Source: Candidatus Anaerostipes excrementavium (GTDB lineage Bacteria; Bacillota; Clostridia; Lachnospirales; Lachnospiraceae). Taken from it: 64,000 bases of DNA. The notes beneath the pieces were generated by a model. The model had not been told where the DNA came from, did not search any database, and saw nothing but the letters and a program-made list of their open reading frames with translations. Where the stretch lies: the NCBI GenBank assembly GCA_019114985.1, contig DXEM01000035.1, positions 33,125 through 97,124 of the forward strand. Direction: 5' to 3'. Numbering within the stretch: position 1 is the stretch's first letter; each line of letters starts with the position of its first letter. Position numbers and translations under genes: made by a program. Shown piece by piece: positions 15,567 through 24,485 of the stretch.

Positions 15567-16535
15567 ATGGAAAATCAGATCTATAATATTTTAAATGACA
15601 TGTCAGACTTTTTGAATATCGCGCAGATGAAGAAGTTACAGGAAATTTTAATCAAACGCTTAGATGGAGATGATTTGATGGCGGAAGAGATTTCAAATCA
15701 CAGTTATCTTGATATGTTTTTGACAGCCAAACGAATTGAAGGATGTTCTGAAAGAACGATAACTTATTATAAAGCTACGATAGAACAATTATTAAAAGAT
15801 ATTACAGAGCCATTAAGACGGATGACGACAGAAATATTAAGAGAATATTTGGTGCGTTATCAGAAAAAGAATAACTGCAGCAAAGTAACAGTAGATAATG
15901 TAAGGCGAAATCTTTCCAGCTTTTTCTCTTGGTTGGAGGAAGAAGATTATATTTTGAAAAGTCCTATGAGGCGGATTCATAAAATACGAACCAAAACAGT
16001 GGTGAAAGAAACGATTTCCGATGAAAGTATAGAAATATTGCGGGATGGATGTACAGAGAAAAGAGATCTGGCAATGATTGATCTTTTATTTTCAACGGGA
16101 ATGCGTGTTGGTGAATTGGTCAACTTGAATATAGAAGATCTCAATCTGCAGGAAAGAGAATGTATTGTTTATGGAAAAGGAGATAAAGAGCGAAAAGTAT
16201 ATTTCGATGCAAGAACTAAGCTGCATATAGAGGAATATTTAAGGACAAGAAAAGACAGCAATGCAGCTTTATTTGTTTCATTGAATTATCCATATAATCG
16301 TTTAAAAATCAGCGGGGTAGAAATACGACTAAGAGAAATGGGCAGAAGATTAAAGATTGATCGAATTCATCCGCATAAGTTCCGAAGAACTATGGCAACA
16401 AGGGCAATTGACAAAGGAATGCCAATTGAACAAGTGCAAAAACTATTAGGACATCAACAAATCGATACGACCATGAAGTATGCAATGGTAAATCAGAGCA
16501 ATGTAAAAGCCTCACATCGTAGATTTATCGCTTAA
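15567..16535 (+). CDS. Tyrosine recombinase of the hsdS locus
   Basis: 322-residue XerC/D-like integrase. The N-terminal SAM-like DNA-binding domain spans about 45-140. The catalytic set is complete: Arg180 (TGMRVGEL), His270 and Arg273 (HKFRRT), His296 (LGHQQ) and the nucleophile Tyr305 (MKYAMV). AAAAAAGGAG precedes the ATG. It sits between two hsdS genes, the position of recombinases that shuffle specificity domains in phase-variable type I systems (established for Streptococcus and others). Unlike many such loci the second hsdS is in direct, not inverted, orientation, so excision, circularisation or cassette exchange is the expected product. Confidence 0.9.
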   Translation: MENQIYNILNDMSDFLNIAQMKKLQEILIKRLDGDDLMAEEISNHSYLDMFLTAKRIEGCSERTITYYKATIEQLLKDITEPLRRMTTEILREYLVRYQKKNNCSKVTVDNVRRNLSSFFSWLEEEDYILKSPMRRIHKIRTKTVVKETISDESIEILRDGCTEKRDLAMIDLLFSTGMRVGELVNLNIEDLNLQERECIVYGKGDKERKVYFDARTKLHIEEYLRTRKDSNAALFVSLNYPYNRLKISGVEIRLREMGRRLKIDRIHPHKFRRTMATRAIDKGMPIEQVQKLLGHQQIDTTMKYAMVNQSNVKASHRRFIA

Positions 16536-16555
16536 AATCCATCACCTCAAATACG

Positions 16556-16570
16556 AAATTCGGATTTGTA
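16556..16570 (+). repeat. Direct repeat at the entry of hsdS2
   Basis: Identical 15-base copy of 13369-13383, here in the noncoding gap behind the recombinase. Recombination between the copies would remove hsdS1, the DUF3990 pair and the recombinase and fuse hsdS2 to hsdM. Confidence 0.8.
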
Positions 16571-16583
16571 AAAGGAAATGGAA

Positions 16584-17663
16584 ATGCCAAAAAAAAGAAT
16601 ACGGTTAGGGAGTTTTATTAAAGAATATACTGTACGAAATAAGAAAAATGAAAATATTCCAGTATATAGCGTTACAAATAGTCAAGGATTTTGTACACAA
16701 TATTTTGATAAAGAGATTGCTAGCAAAGATAAGTCCTCTTATAAAATTGTTCCAAAAGGATACTTTGCTTATAATCCTTCACGAATAGATGTAGGATCTG
16801 TAGACTGGCAAAGAAATGAAGAAAAGGTTATCGTGAGCCCTTTATACAATGTATTTTCAGTGTCGGACCAGATGGATAATGAATATATATTTTTTTTTCT
16901 GAAAAGTGATTTTGCGAAAACAATGATAAAAGGAAAGTCTACTGGAAGTGTACGAAACAACTTAAAATTAGACATGCTAAAGGAAATGACAGTGCCTGAT
17001 ATTTCTCTTGAAGAGCAGAAATATAGAGCACTGACTCTGAATAAACTTCAAAAGATAATAAATTTACAAAAAATGCAAATAAAAAAATTAGATAAACTTA
17101 TCAAAGCTCGATTTGTCGAGATGTTTGGGGATTTGAAATCCAACAGTAAAGGGTGGAGAATAGTAGGATTTAAGGACTGTGCAGATATTGATACAAATAT
17201 GATCCATGATTTTGAAAAGTATCAAGATTATCCTCATATTGGTATAGATAGTATAGAAAAAGAAACGGGACGATTGGTAGGTTATAAAACAATAGCAGAA
17301 GACGGGGTAATAAGCGGGAAATATCTATTTACACCAAAGCATCTTATATATAGCAAAATACGTCCAAATTTAAACAAAGTGGCGTTGCCTGATTTCGAGG
17401 GACTCTGTTCAGCAGATGCGTATCCAATTCTGGTAAAGGATAGAGTATGTAATAGAGAATACTTAGCTTATACAATGAGAAGTGATTATTTTTTGGATTA
17501 TATTTTAGCTTTTAGTAATCGGACCAATCTTCCTAAGGTAAATAAGAATCAGGTAGAAGGATTTACTTTACCACTACCGCCGTTTGAAAAACAGGAAGAA
17601 TTCAAAATTTTTATCAAACAGGTCGACAAATCAAAATTGCACTGTGTCCTTTTACAGAATTGA
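16584..17663 (+). CDS. hsdS: HsdS (copy 2, downstream specificity cassette)
   Basis: Second specificity subunit, 359 residues, with recognition domains unlike those of copy 1 but the same central segment KLDKLIKARFVEMFGD (about 168-184) and the PLPPFEKQEEFKIFIKQVDKSK end. Copy 1 continues for 24 residues after DKSK; copy 2 breaks into unrelated codons (LHCVLLQN) exactly where the shared bases stop (17623-17636 versus 14487-14500), so its distal helix is clipped. Start chosen at 16584 because AAAGGA lies 7 bases before it; the ATG at 16578 is too close to that site. It lacks its own obvious promoter. It may be a donor cassette or may serve as a second, alternative S subunit. Confidence 0.88.
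   Translation: MPKKRIRLGSFIKEYTVRNKKNENIPVYSVTNSQGFCTQYFDKEIASKDKSSYKIVPKGYFAYNPSRIDVGSVDWQRNEEKVIVSPLYNVFSVSDQMDNEYIFFFLKSDFAKTMIKGKSTGSVRNNLKLDMLKEMTVPDISLEEQKYRALTLNKLQKIINLQKMQIKKLDKLIKARFVEMFGDLKSNSKGWRIVGFKDCADIDTNMIHDFEKYQDYPHIGIDSIEKETGRLVGYKTIAEDGVISGKYLFTPKHLIYSKIRPNLNKVALPDFEGLCSADAYPILVKDRVCNREYLAYTMRSDYFLDYILAFSNRTNLPKVNKNQVEGFTLPLPPFEKQEEFKIFIKQVDKSKLHCVLLQN
17103..17132 (+). repeat. Central hsdS homology block, copy 2
   Basis: Counterpart of 13928-13957 with two mismatches; the inner palindrome here is CTCGA-TTTG-TCGAG. Confidence 0.65.
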
Positions 17664-17673
17664 GGTGATTTTT

Positions 17674-20600
17674 ATGACGAATTTTGATTTTTTAAAATCC
17701 GAACCTAAATTTAAGAGATTTGCAGATGTAGCAATCTCAGCAGAAAAAATCTTGAATATTGATACAGATGCAAGTGCCTTAAATTGCCGCCGCGCCATGG
17801 AATTTGCTTTGAAATGGATGTATTCTGTAGATCGGGATTTGGAAAGACCATACCAAGATACGCTGTATAGTTTAATGCAGACCGATGAATTTAAAGATAT
17901 CGTCGGCAAAGACTTATGGAAGAGAATGGATTTTATTCGGACCATAGGCAATCGGGCAGCACATAATGGACGGAAAATATCTTTGGATCAGGCAAAATTA
18001 TGTCTGGAAAATTTGTTTATGTTCCTGGATTTTGTTGCTTATTGCTATGCCGACAATTATGAGCCACAGACATTTCAAAAAGATTTATTGGAAGAGAAGA
18101 AAGAAGAACCTCTTGTTGCGGAACATGTACCTTCACAGTTAGAAATCGATCTTCAAGTTTTGATAGAAGAAAACAAAGCGCTGAAAGCGCAGCTAACGGC
18201 AAGACGAGAAGAACAGAAGCCTGCCTATGTTCCGAAATCATTGGATTTTACCGAATATGAAACGAGAAAAATATATATCGATACGATGTTGGAGGATGCA
18301 GGCTGGACGGAAGGAAAAGACTGGCTAAACGAAGTATCAATTAAAGGAATGCCAACAAAATCTGGAACAGGACGAGCAGATTATGTTCTTTATGATGACC
18401 GGCATGTACCATTGGCGATTGTGGAAGCCAAAAGTGTCTGCAAAGATGCGAGAATCGGAAGACAGCAGGCGCAAAAATATGCAGATGCCATCGAAATGCA
18501 ATATGGCCGCAGACCGGTTATTTTCCTGACCAACGGATTTGAGACAAGAATAGATGATGGACGTTATCCGGAAAGGGAAGCTGCATTTATTTACTCAAAA
18601 AGAGATTTGGAGAAGTGGTTTAATCTCCAATCTATGAGAAAAAGTTTAAAGAGTGTGACGGTTGATAAAGAAATTGCAGGAAGATATTATCAGGAAGCTG
18701 CGATTCGTGCGGTATGTGATACTTTCGATCAAGGGAATAAAAGAAAAGCATTGCTGGTAATGGCGACAGGTTCCGGAAAAACCAGAACAGTGATTGCACT
18801 TTGCAAAATTCTAAGAGAAAAAGGTTGGATCAAAAATATTTTGTTTCTTGCAGATCGAAACTCGCTTGTTACACAGGCAAAGAGAAGCTTTGTGAACTTG
18901 TTGGACGATCTGTCAGTGACCAATCTGTGTGAAGAAAAAGATAACTACAGCGCACACTGCGTTTTTTCCACGTATCAGACAATGATTCATTGTATCGATG
19001 AAGTCAAGGATGAGAAAGGGAAACTCTATACCTGCGGTCATTTTGATTTGGTAATATGCGATGAAGCGCATCGATCCATTTACAATAAGTATAAAGATAT
19101 TTTTCAATATTTTGATGCTCCATTGGTGGGACTTACCGCAACGCCGAAAGATGAAGTTGAGAAAAATACATATGATGTTTTCGAATTGGAAAACGGAGTG
19201 CCAACTTATGGCTATGATTTAGAACAGGCAGTGAAAGATGGTTATTTGACAGACTATGCGACAATTGAAACAAAATTAAAACTCATGGAAGAGGGAATTA
19301 CATACAGCGAATTATCAGAAGAAGAAAAAGAAGTCTATGAAGATACATTCAGCAAGGAAGAAGGCGGTTTGCCGGAACGAATTGACTCGTCTGAATTAAA
19401 CTCTAGAATTTTCAACAAAGATACCATAAAAAAGGTATTACATATTTTGATGACGGACGGACTTCATGTACAGTATGGGGAGACACTTGGAAAAACGATT
19501 ATTTTTGCGAAAAATCATAAACATGCAGAAAAGATTTTGGAAGTGTTTGAGAAAGAATATCCAAAGTTGAAGGGTTACGCGCAGGTCATTGATAATCAAA
19601 TGAGCTATCCGCAAAATGCAATTGATGAATTTTCAGAGCCGGATAAACTGCCTAGAATTGCAATTTCAGTGGATATGCTGGATACAGGAATCGATGTGCC
19701 GGAGATCTTAAATCTGGTCTTCTTTAAAAAAGTAATGAGTAAGTCGAAGTTTTGGCAGATGATCGGAAGAGGAACAAGATTATGTCCGAACTTGATGGAT
19801 GGGGACGATAAGAAAAAGTTCTATATCTTTGATTTTTGCGGAAACTTTGAATTCTTTCGTGTGAAGAAAAACGGTCAGGAATCTGCAGCCCAGACGACGC
19901 TGCAAAGTTCAATCTTCAATTTGGAATTTCAATTATCCTATAAGCTTCAAAAATTAGAATATCAGACAGAGCATTTGATTTCCTATCGGAATTCTTTGGT
20001 GAATCGATTAGTAGGAAAGGTAAAAGAATTAAATAGGGATAGTTTTATCGTAAAACAACATTTGCAGTACGTGGATTTTTATTCTGAGGAGAAAAATTAT
20101 CAGGCAATTTCTTATGAAGATACATTAAAAGTAAAAGAAGAACTTGCTCCATTGATATTACCGGATCAAGAAGATGCAGGGGCAGTTCGATTTGATGCGT
20201 TGATTTATGGAATGGAACTTGCGCTTTTGGAAGGAAAGAAATACAGAAAAGCGCAAAAAGATTTAATAAACAGGGTTCGTACTTTGGCGGATATGGCGAC
20301 AATACCGGAAATCATGGAACAGTCAGTTTTAATGAATCAGATACTGCACACAGATTATTTGGAACGTGCAGAGATAAAGGATTTAGAAGAAATTCGTAAG
20401 AAACTGAGAAATCTTATGAAATATATACCAACGAATAAGAGTAAAACTTATGATACGAATTTTGAAGATGAAATTTTATCATCTGATTGGCATGAATCAG
20501 AATTGGAAAGCGATGATTTGAAAAATTATAGAGCAAAAGCAGAGTTTTATATTCGGCAGCATCAAGATCAGACGGTAATTGAGAAGTTAAAGAAAAATGA

Positions 20601-20988
20601 ACCTCTGACAACAGATGATATAGAAACCTTAGAGAATATTTTGTGGCATGATATCGGAACAAGAGAAGATTATGAAGCAGAATATGGAAGTAAGCCTTTA
20701 GGGGAACTGGTTCGTGAGATTATAGGACTTGATATGAATGCCGCCAAAGAAGCATTTGCGGAATTTTTAAATGATGCAAATTTAGACAGCAGACAAATTT
20801 ATTTTGTAAATCAGATTGTAGAATATATTGTACATAATGGCATGATGAAGGATTTTTCGGTCTTGATGGAGCCACCATTTACAGATCAGGGAAGTGTTGT
20901 ACAGATTTTTACAGATCAAAGAGTATGGTTTGGAATTAAAGGTGTGATAGATTCGATCAATGCCAATGCATCAGCAGCTTCAATATAA
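17674..20988 (+). CDS. hsdR: Type I restriction endonuclease subunit HsdR
   Basis: Motor and nuclease subunit that translocates and cuts unmodified DNA. Of 1104 residues, about 15-115 form a HEPN/DUF4145-like helical domain ending GNRAAHNG. A PD-(D/E)XK nuclease follows with Asp236 and the VEAK of 250-253. The superfamily 2 helicase has Walker A MATGSGKT near 363-371 and DEAH at 463-466, then motif III LTATPKDE and motif VI QMIGRGTR. The helical C-terminal part binds HsdM. The ATG at 17674 has GAGGTGATTTTT ahead; a longer frame from 17584 overlaps hsdS2 and is unlikely. It closes the operon and looks intact. Confidence 0.96.
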   Translation: MTNFDFLKSEPKFKRFADVAISAEKILNIDTDASALNCRRAMEFALKWMYSVDRDLERPYQDTLYSLMQTDEFKDIVGKDLWKRMDFIRTIGNRAAHNGRKISLDQAKLCLENLFMFLDFVAYCYADNYEPQTFQKDLLEEKKEEPLVAEHVPSQLEIDLQVLIEENKALKAQLTARREEQKPAYVPKSLDFTEYETRKIYIDTMLEDAGWTEGKDWLNEVSIKGMPTKSGTGRADYVLYDDRHVPLAIVEAKSVCKDARIGRQQAQKYADAIEMQYGRRPVIFLTNGFETRIDDGRYPEREAAFIYSKRDLEKWFNLQSMRKSLKSVTVDKEIAGRYYQEAAIRAVCDTFDQGNKRKALLVMATGSGKTRTVIALCKILREKGWIKNILFLADRNSLVTQAKRSFVNLLDDLSVTNLCEEKDNYSAHCVFSTYQTMIHCIDEVKDEKGKLYTCGHFDLVICDEAHRSIYNKYKDIFQYFDAPLVGLTATPKDEVEKNTYDVFELENGVPTYGYDLEQAVKDGYLTDYATIETKLKLMEEGITYSELSEEEKEVYEDTFSKEEGGLPERIDSSELNSRIFNKDTIKKVLHILMTDGLHVQYGETLGKTIIFAKNHKHAEKILEVFEKEYPKLKGYAQVIDNQMSYPQNAIDEFSEPDKLPRIAISVDMLDTGIDVPEILNLVFFKKVMSKSKFWQMIGRGTRLCPNLMDGDDKKKFYIFDFCGNFEFFRVKKNGQESAAQTTLQSSIFNLEFQLSYKLQKLEYQTEHLISYRNSLVNRLVGKVKELNRDSFIVKQHLQYVDFYSEEKNYQAISYEDTLKVKEELAPLILPDQEDAGAVRFDALIYGMELALLEGKKYRKAQKDLINRVRTLADMATIPEIMEQSVLMNQILHTDYLERAEIKDLEEIRKKLRNLMKYIPTNKSKTYDTNFEDEILSSDWHESELESDDLKNYRAKAEFYIRQHQDQTVIEKLKKNEPLTTDDIETLENILWHDIGTREDYEAEYGSKPLGELVREIIGLDMNAAKEAFAEFLNDANLDSRQIYFVNQIVEYIVHNGMMKDFSVLMEPPFTDQGSVVQIFTDQRVWFGIKGVIDSINANASAASI

Positions 20989-21019
20989 AGAATCAGGACA
21001 CAATCTTTTTGGAGGTTTT

Positions 21020-22111
21020 ATGGAACAAAACGATGTTTTTATGATTCACGGAACAGAATACAGAGATATGACTATCCAGCTGTTAAGGGAGGTCAATTTG
21101 GCAGCAGAGATTGGAGATCGGAAGAAGAAAGTCGGCATCAAACCCAATCTGGTGGCGGCCACGCCGGCTTCCCATGGAGCGACGACACATCCGGAGATTG
21201 TAGACGGACTGTTAAGTTATTTAAAGGAAAACGGTTTTGAACAAATTCAGGTAATGGAAGGTTCCTGGGTAGGAGAAAAAACGATGAATGCGGCGAGGGC
21301 GAATGGAATCTTGGATGTCTGTCAAAAGCATCAGGTCGAATTTGTTGATCTTCAGAAAGACCAGACAATCACCTGTGAAAGAAATGGAATGAAAATCCAA
21401 GTCTGTAAAAAAGCATTGGAGGTTGACTATATGATCAATCTTCCGGTGGTGAAAGGGCATTGCCAGACACATATCACTTGTGCGCTGAAAAACAGCAAGG
21501 GTTTCATTCCCAATAGTGAGAAACGAAGATTTCACAGGATGGGACTCCACAAACCAATTGCGGTTTTAAATACGTTGATTCACCAAGACTTTATTCTGGC
21601 AGATAACATCTGCGGAGATCTGGAGTTTGAAGAAGGAGGCAGTCCGGTCACGATGAATCGGGTTCTGGCATGGAAAGATCCTGTGCTCTGTGACAGCTTT
21701 GCGGCAGAGATCATGGGCTATCATCCTTATGAAATTTCCTATATTCGTCTGGCAGAAGAATTAGGCATTGGAAAAGCAGATACAAAGGCGATCAATATCC
21801 ATGAACTAAATCAGCAGGAAGGAGATTTGCAAACGGCAGTGCCGACGGGGAAGACCCGCAGACTTTCAGCCTATGTAAAACCACAAGATGCCTGTTCTGC
21901 CTGTTATGGCTCTTTGATCCATGCATTGGGCCGTTTGGAGGAGAAAGGAGTTTTACAGGGAAAAGAAAAAATTGCCATCGGTCAGGGATACCGTAATAAG
22001 ACAGGAACAATCGGAATCGGACAATGTACAAAATGTTTTGAAAAAAGTCTGGCGGGCTGTCCGCCGAAAGCCGTAGAGATTGTACAATTTCTGGAAAAAG
22101 AATGGCAGTAA
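21020..22111 (+). CDS. DUF362 domain protein with C-terminal cysteine clusters
   Basis: 363 residues. The N-terminal and central part is a DUF362 domain (KVGIKPNLVA, KGHCQTHITCALKNSKGFIPN, CGDLEFEEGGSP). The C-terminus has CSACYGSL and CTKCFEKSLAGCPP, too few cysteines for two classical ferredoxin clusters but fit for one cluster or a metal site. DUF362 proteins are cytoplasmic and of unknown biochemical role, often linked to iron-sulphur metabolism. Start at 21020 with GGAGG six bases before it. It follows hsdR by 31 bases but belongs to the core block with the next gene by composition. Confidence 0.8.
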   Translation: MEQNDVFMIHGTEYRDMTIQLLREVNLAAEIGDRKKKVGIKPNLVAATPASHGATTHPEIVDGLLSYLKENGFEQIQVMEGSWVGEKTMNAARANGILDVCQKHQVEFVDLQKDQTITCERNGMKIQVCKKALEVDYMINLPVVKGHCQTHITCALKNSKGFIPNSEKRRFHRMGLHKPIAVLNTLIHQDFILADNICGDLEFEEGGSPVTMNRVLAWKDPVLCDSFAAEIMGYHPYEISYIRLAEELGIGKADTKAINIHELNQQEGDLQTAVPTGKTRRLSAYVKPQDACSACYGSLIHALGRLEEKGVLQGKEKIAIGQGYRNKTGTIGIGQCTKCFEKSLAGCPPKAVEIVQFLEKEWQ

Positions 22112-22151
22112 GCTATTTTCGAATTGTACAAAAAATAGTAATTATTCTGAA

Positions 22152-22185
22152 ACCATATTTGTGGCAATCGCAGGCTAAATATGGT
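22152..22185 (+). promoter_or_regulatory. Inverted repeat in the promoter region of the flavodiiron gene
   Basis: ACCATATTT (22152-22160) and AAATATGGT (22177-22185) are perfect 9-base arms 16 bases apart, directly before the TATAGT-like -10 (22185-22190). Likely operator; the regulator is unknown, with Fur/PerR-type or FNR-type repressors as candidates. Confidence 0.45.
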
Positions 22186-22237
22186 ATAGTAAGGACGAAA
22201 AGAAGATATAAATAACGTACAGTTTGGAGGTAAACAA

Positions 22238-23404
22238 ATGAAAGACATTGTAATTACAGATGCGATTAAGTACATTGGAGCAGATGACAAAGATCTTGAC
22301 CTGTTTGAAAGCCAATATATAATTCCAAATGGCGTATCCTATAACTCTTATGTGATTTTAGATGAGAAAGTAACGGTAATGGACACCATCGATCAGAGAA
22401 GAACGGACGAATGGCTGGCCAATCTGGAAAGAGAATTAGATGGAAGAACGGTTGATTATATCGTTGTTTCTCATTTGGAACCGGATCATGCAGCAAGCCT
22501 GCAGGTTCTGGCAGAAAAATATCCGGAAGCAAAACTGATTGTAAATGCGAAGACATTGAACATGATCCCACAGTTCTTTGAGATCGATAATCTGACAGAA
22601 CGCTGCGTCACAGTAAAAGAAGGAGATACCGTATCCCTTGGAAAGCATACGCTTCAGTTCTTTATGGCGCCGATGGTACATTGGCCGGAGGTTATGGTTG
22701 CTTACGAGCAGTCTGAGAAGATTTTATTCTCTGCTGACGGATTTGGTAAATTCGGAGCTTTGGACGCTGACGAAGACTGGGCTTGCGAAGCAAGACGTTA
22801 CTATTTCAATATCGTTGGTAAATATGGAATGCAGGTACAGGCGCTTCTTAAGAAGGCAGCAGGACTTGATATCCAGATGATCTGCCCTCTTCATGGACCA
22901 ATCTTAAAAGAAAATCTTGGATACTATATCGGATTATATGATACTTGGAGCAAATACGAGCCGGAAAATGAGGGAATCGTAGTGGCTTATGCATCCATTC
23001 ATGGAAATACAGGAAAAGCTGCGAAGAAATTTGCAGAGATCCTGGAAGAAAAGGGAGCGAAGAAAGTCGTTGTGACAGATCTTTCCAGAGATGACATGGC
23101 AGAAGCGGTAGAAGACGCATTCCGCTATGATACTTTGGTGCTTGCATCAGCTACATATGACGGCGGTTTATTCCCGTGCATGGAAGATTTCCTGCATCAC
23201 TTAAAAGCAAAGAATTATCAGAAGAGAAAGATCGCATTTATGGAAAATGGTTCTTGGGCGCCTACGGCTGCAAAGAATATGAAAGCCATTGTTGAAAACT
23301 TTAAGAACGTAGAGTTAGTAGAGCCGGTTGTTACGATTCGATCTACAATGAAAGCAGAAAATGTTAAGACCATGGAAGAACTTGCAGACAATCTTCTTGC
23401 ATAA
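22238..23404 (+). CDS. fprA: Flavodiiron protein FprA (A-type flavoprotein)
   Basis: Reduces oxygen or nitric oxide in the cytoplasm of anaerobes. The 388 residues have an N-terminal metallo-beta-lactamase-like diiron domain with HLEPDH (His79, Glu81, Asp83, His84), the later ligands in MVHWPEVM and SADGFG, and a C-terminal flavodoxin domain starting near 247 (VVAYASIHGNTGKAA). TTTGGAGGTAAACAA precedes the ATG. It is monocistronic: an operator-like repeat in front, a terminator behind. The length is typical of two-domain A-type proteins, without the rubredoxin extension. Confidence 0.95.
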   Translation: MKDIVITDAIKYIGADDKDLDLFESQYIIPNGVSYNSYVILDEKVTVMDTIDQRRTDEWLANLERELDGRTVDYIVVSHLEPDHAASLQVLAEKYPEAKLIVNAKTLNMIPQFFEIDNLTERCVTVKEGDTVSLGKHTLQFFMAPMVHWPEVMVAYEQSEKILFSADGFGKFGALDADEDWACEARRYYFNIVGKYGMQVQALLKKAAGLDIQMICPLHGPILKENLGYYIGLYDTWSKYEPENEGIVVAYASIHGNTGKAAKKFAEILEEKGAKKVVVTDLSRDDMAEAVEDAFRYDTLVLASATYDGGLFPCMEDFLHHLKAKNYQKRKIAFMENGSWAPTAAKNMKAIVENFKNVELVEPVVTIRSTMKAENVKTMEELADNLLA

Positions 23405-23463
23405 TGATTCCATAGATCAGCGTTTTCGGACCTTTTATCATATCGAGAAAGAATTTGATCAAA

Positions 23464-23505
23464 AGAAGCATGGCGGGAAAATTTTCCGTCACGCTTCTTT
23501 TTTTC
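23464..23505 (+). terminator. Terminator after fprA
   Basis: AGAAGC (23464-23469) and GCTTCT (23493-23498) enclose the palindrome GGAAAATTTTCC; a T-run follows. Confidence 0.8.
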
Positions 23506-23543
23506 TGCTATAATAAAAAGAAAAACCGAAAGGAAGACTGGAA

Positions 23544-24470
23544 ATGAAAGAATTTCATTATATATTTGGGCCGATTCCATCCAGACGTTTGGGAAGATCT
23601 TTGGGAATCAGTCCATTGCCAAAAAAAACATGTAACTATTCCTGTATTTACTGTCAGCTGGGACGGACAGACCATATGACCAATCAGAGACAGGAATTTT
23701 ATAAAACAGAGGATATTTTAAAAGAATTTAGAGAATACTTGAAAGATTCCGATAAATTTGACATCGTGACAGTTGTAGGGGAAGGGGAACCTACGTTGTG
23801 CAGCAATCTGGGAGAGCTGATCTGCGGCCTCAAAGAGATGACCGAGAAACCGGTAGCCGTTATCACCAATGGAGCCCTGCTTTCTGATCCCCAGGTAAGA
23901 GAGGAACTTTGTCATGCAGATATGGTACTTCCATCGCTGGATGCTTATGATCAGGAAACGGCCAAACGGATTGACCGGCCTTATGGTACGATTCGGTTTG
24001 AGGAAGAGTTTCAGGGATTAAAAGAATTCTGCGAAATGTATCAAGGGGAACTTTGGCTGGAAATCATGTTGGTAGACGGAATCAATGACGATAAAGATTC
24101 TATTGGAAAATTTAAGGAACTGTTAAAAGAACTGAAATACGATCGGCTGTACTTAAATACACCGGTGCGTCCTCCGGCTGAGGAAGGAGTAAATGTCGTG
24201 GCACCGGAGCGGATGCAGTATGCAGTGGAAGAACTGGGCGGAATTTCCATTGAAATGTTAAGTTCCGGAAGCTTTTTCAGCGAGATCGAAGATGACTATG
24301 AAGCAGTCAAATCAATTATTGGACGTCATCCGATGAATCAGTTTGAGCTGAATGGTTTTTTGGATAGCCGGAAGACAGCAGATAAGGAAGCATTGATGAA
24401 AAGAATGAAGCAGGATGAAGAGATTGCCGTGATTGATTACAAGGGAATCCTTACGTTCCGGCTGAAGTAG
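23544..24470 (+). CDS. Radical SAM protein
   Basis: 308-residue radical S-adenosylmethionine enzyme with the [4Fe-4S] motif at Cys30, Cys34 and Cys37 (CNYSCIYC). The start FGPIPSRRLGRSLG and the GEGEPTL block are typical of the small group annotated as radical SAM proteins with a PSRRLG start. The C-terminal 60 residues look like a winged helix (MNQFELNGFLDSRK). The substrate is unknown. It lies 15 bases before the pyridoxal kinase gene, with which it may be cotranscribed. Confidence 0.85.
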   Translation: MKEFHYIFGPIPSRRLGRSLGISPLPKKTCNYSCIYCQLGRTDHMTNQRQEFYKTEDILKEFREYLKDSDKFDIVTVVGEGEPTLCSNLGELICGLKEMTEKPVAVITNGALLSDPQVREELCHADMVLPSLDAYDQETAKRIDRPYGTIRFEEEFQGLKEFCEMYQGELWLEIMLVDGINDDKDSIGKFKELLKELKYDRLYLNTPVRPPAEEGVNVVAPERMQYAVEELGGISIEMLSSGSFFSEIEDDYEAVKSIIGRHPMNQFELNGFLDSRKTADKEALMKRMKQDEEIAVIDYKGILTFRLK

Positions 24471-24485
24471 AGGGGAGACGATGAA

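Noticed and set aside
13394..17663. Inverted hsdS pair as in classical shufflons
   Set aside because: Both hsdS genes read in the same direction and no long inverted repeat between them was found.
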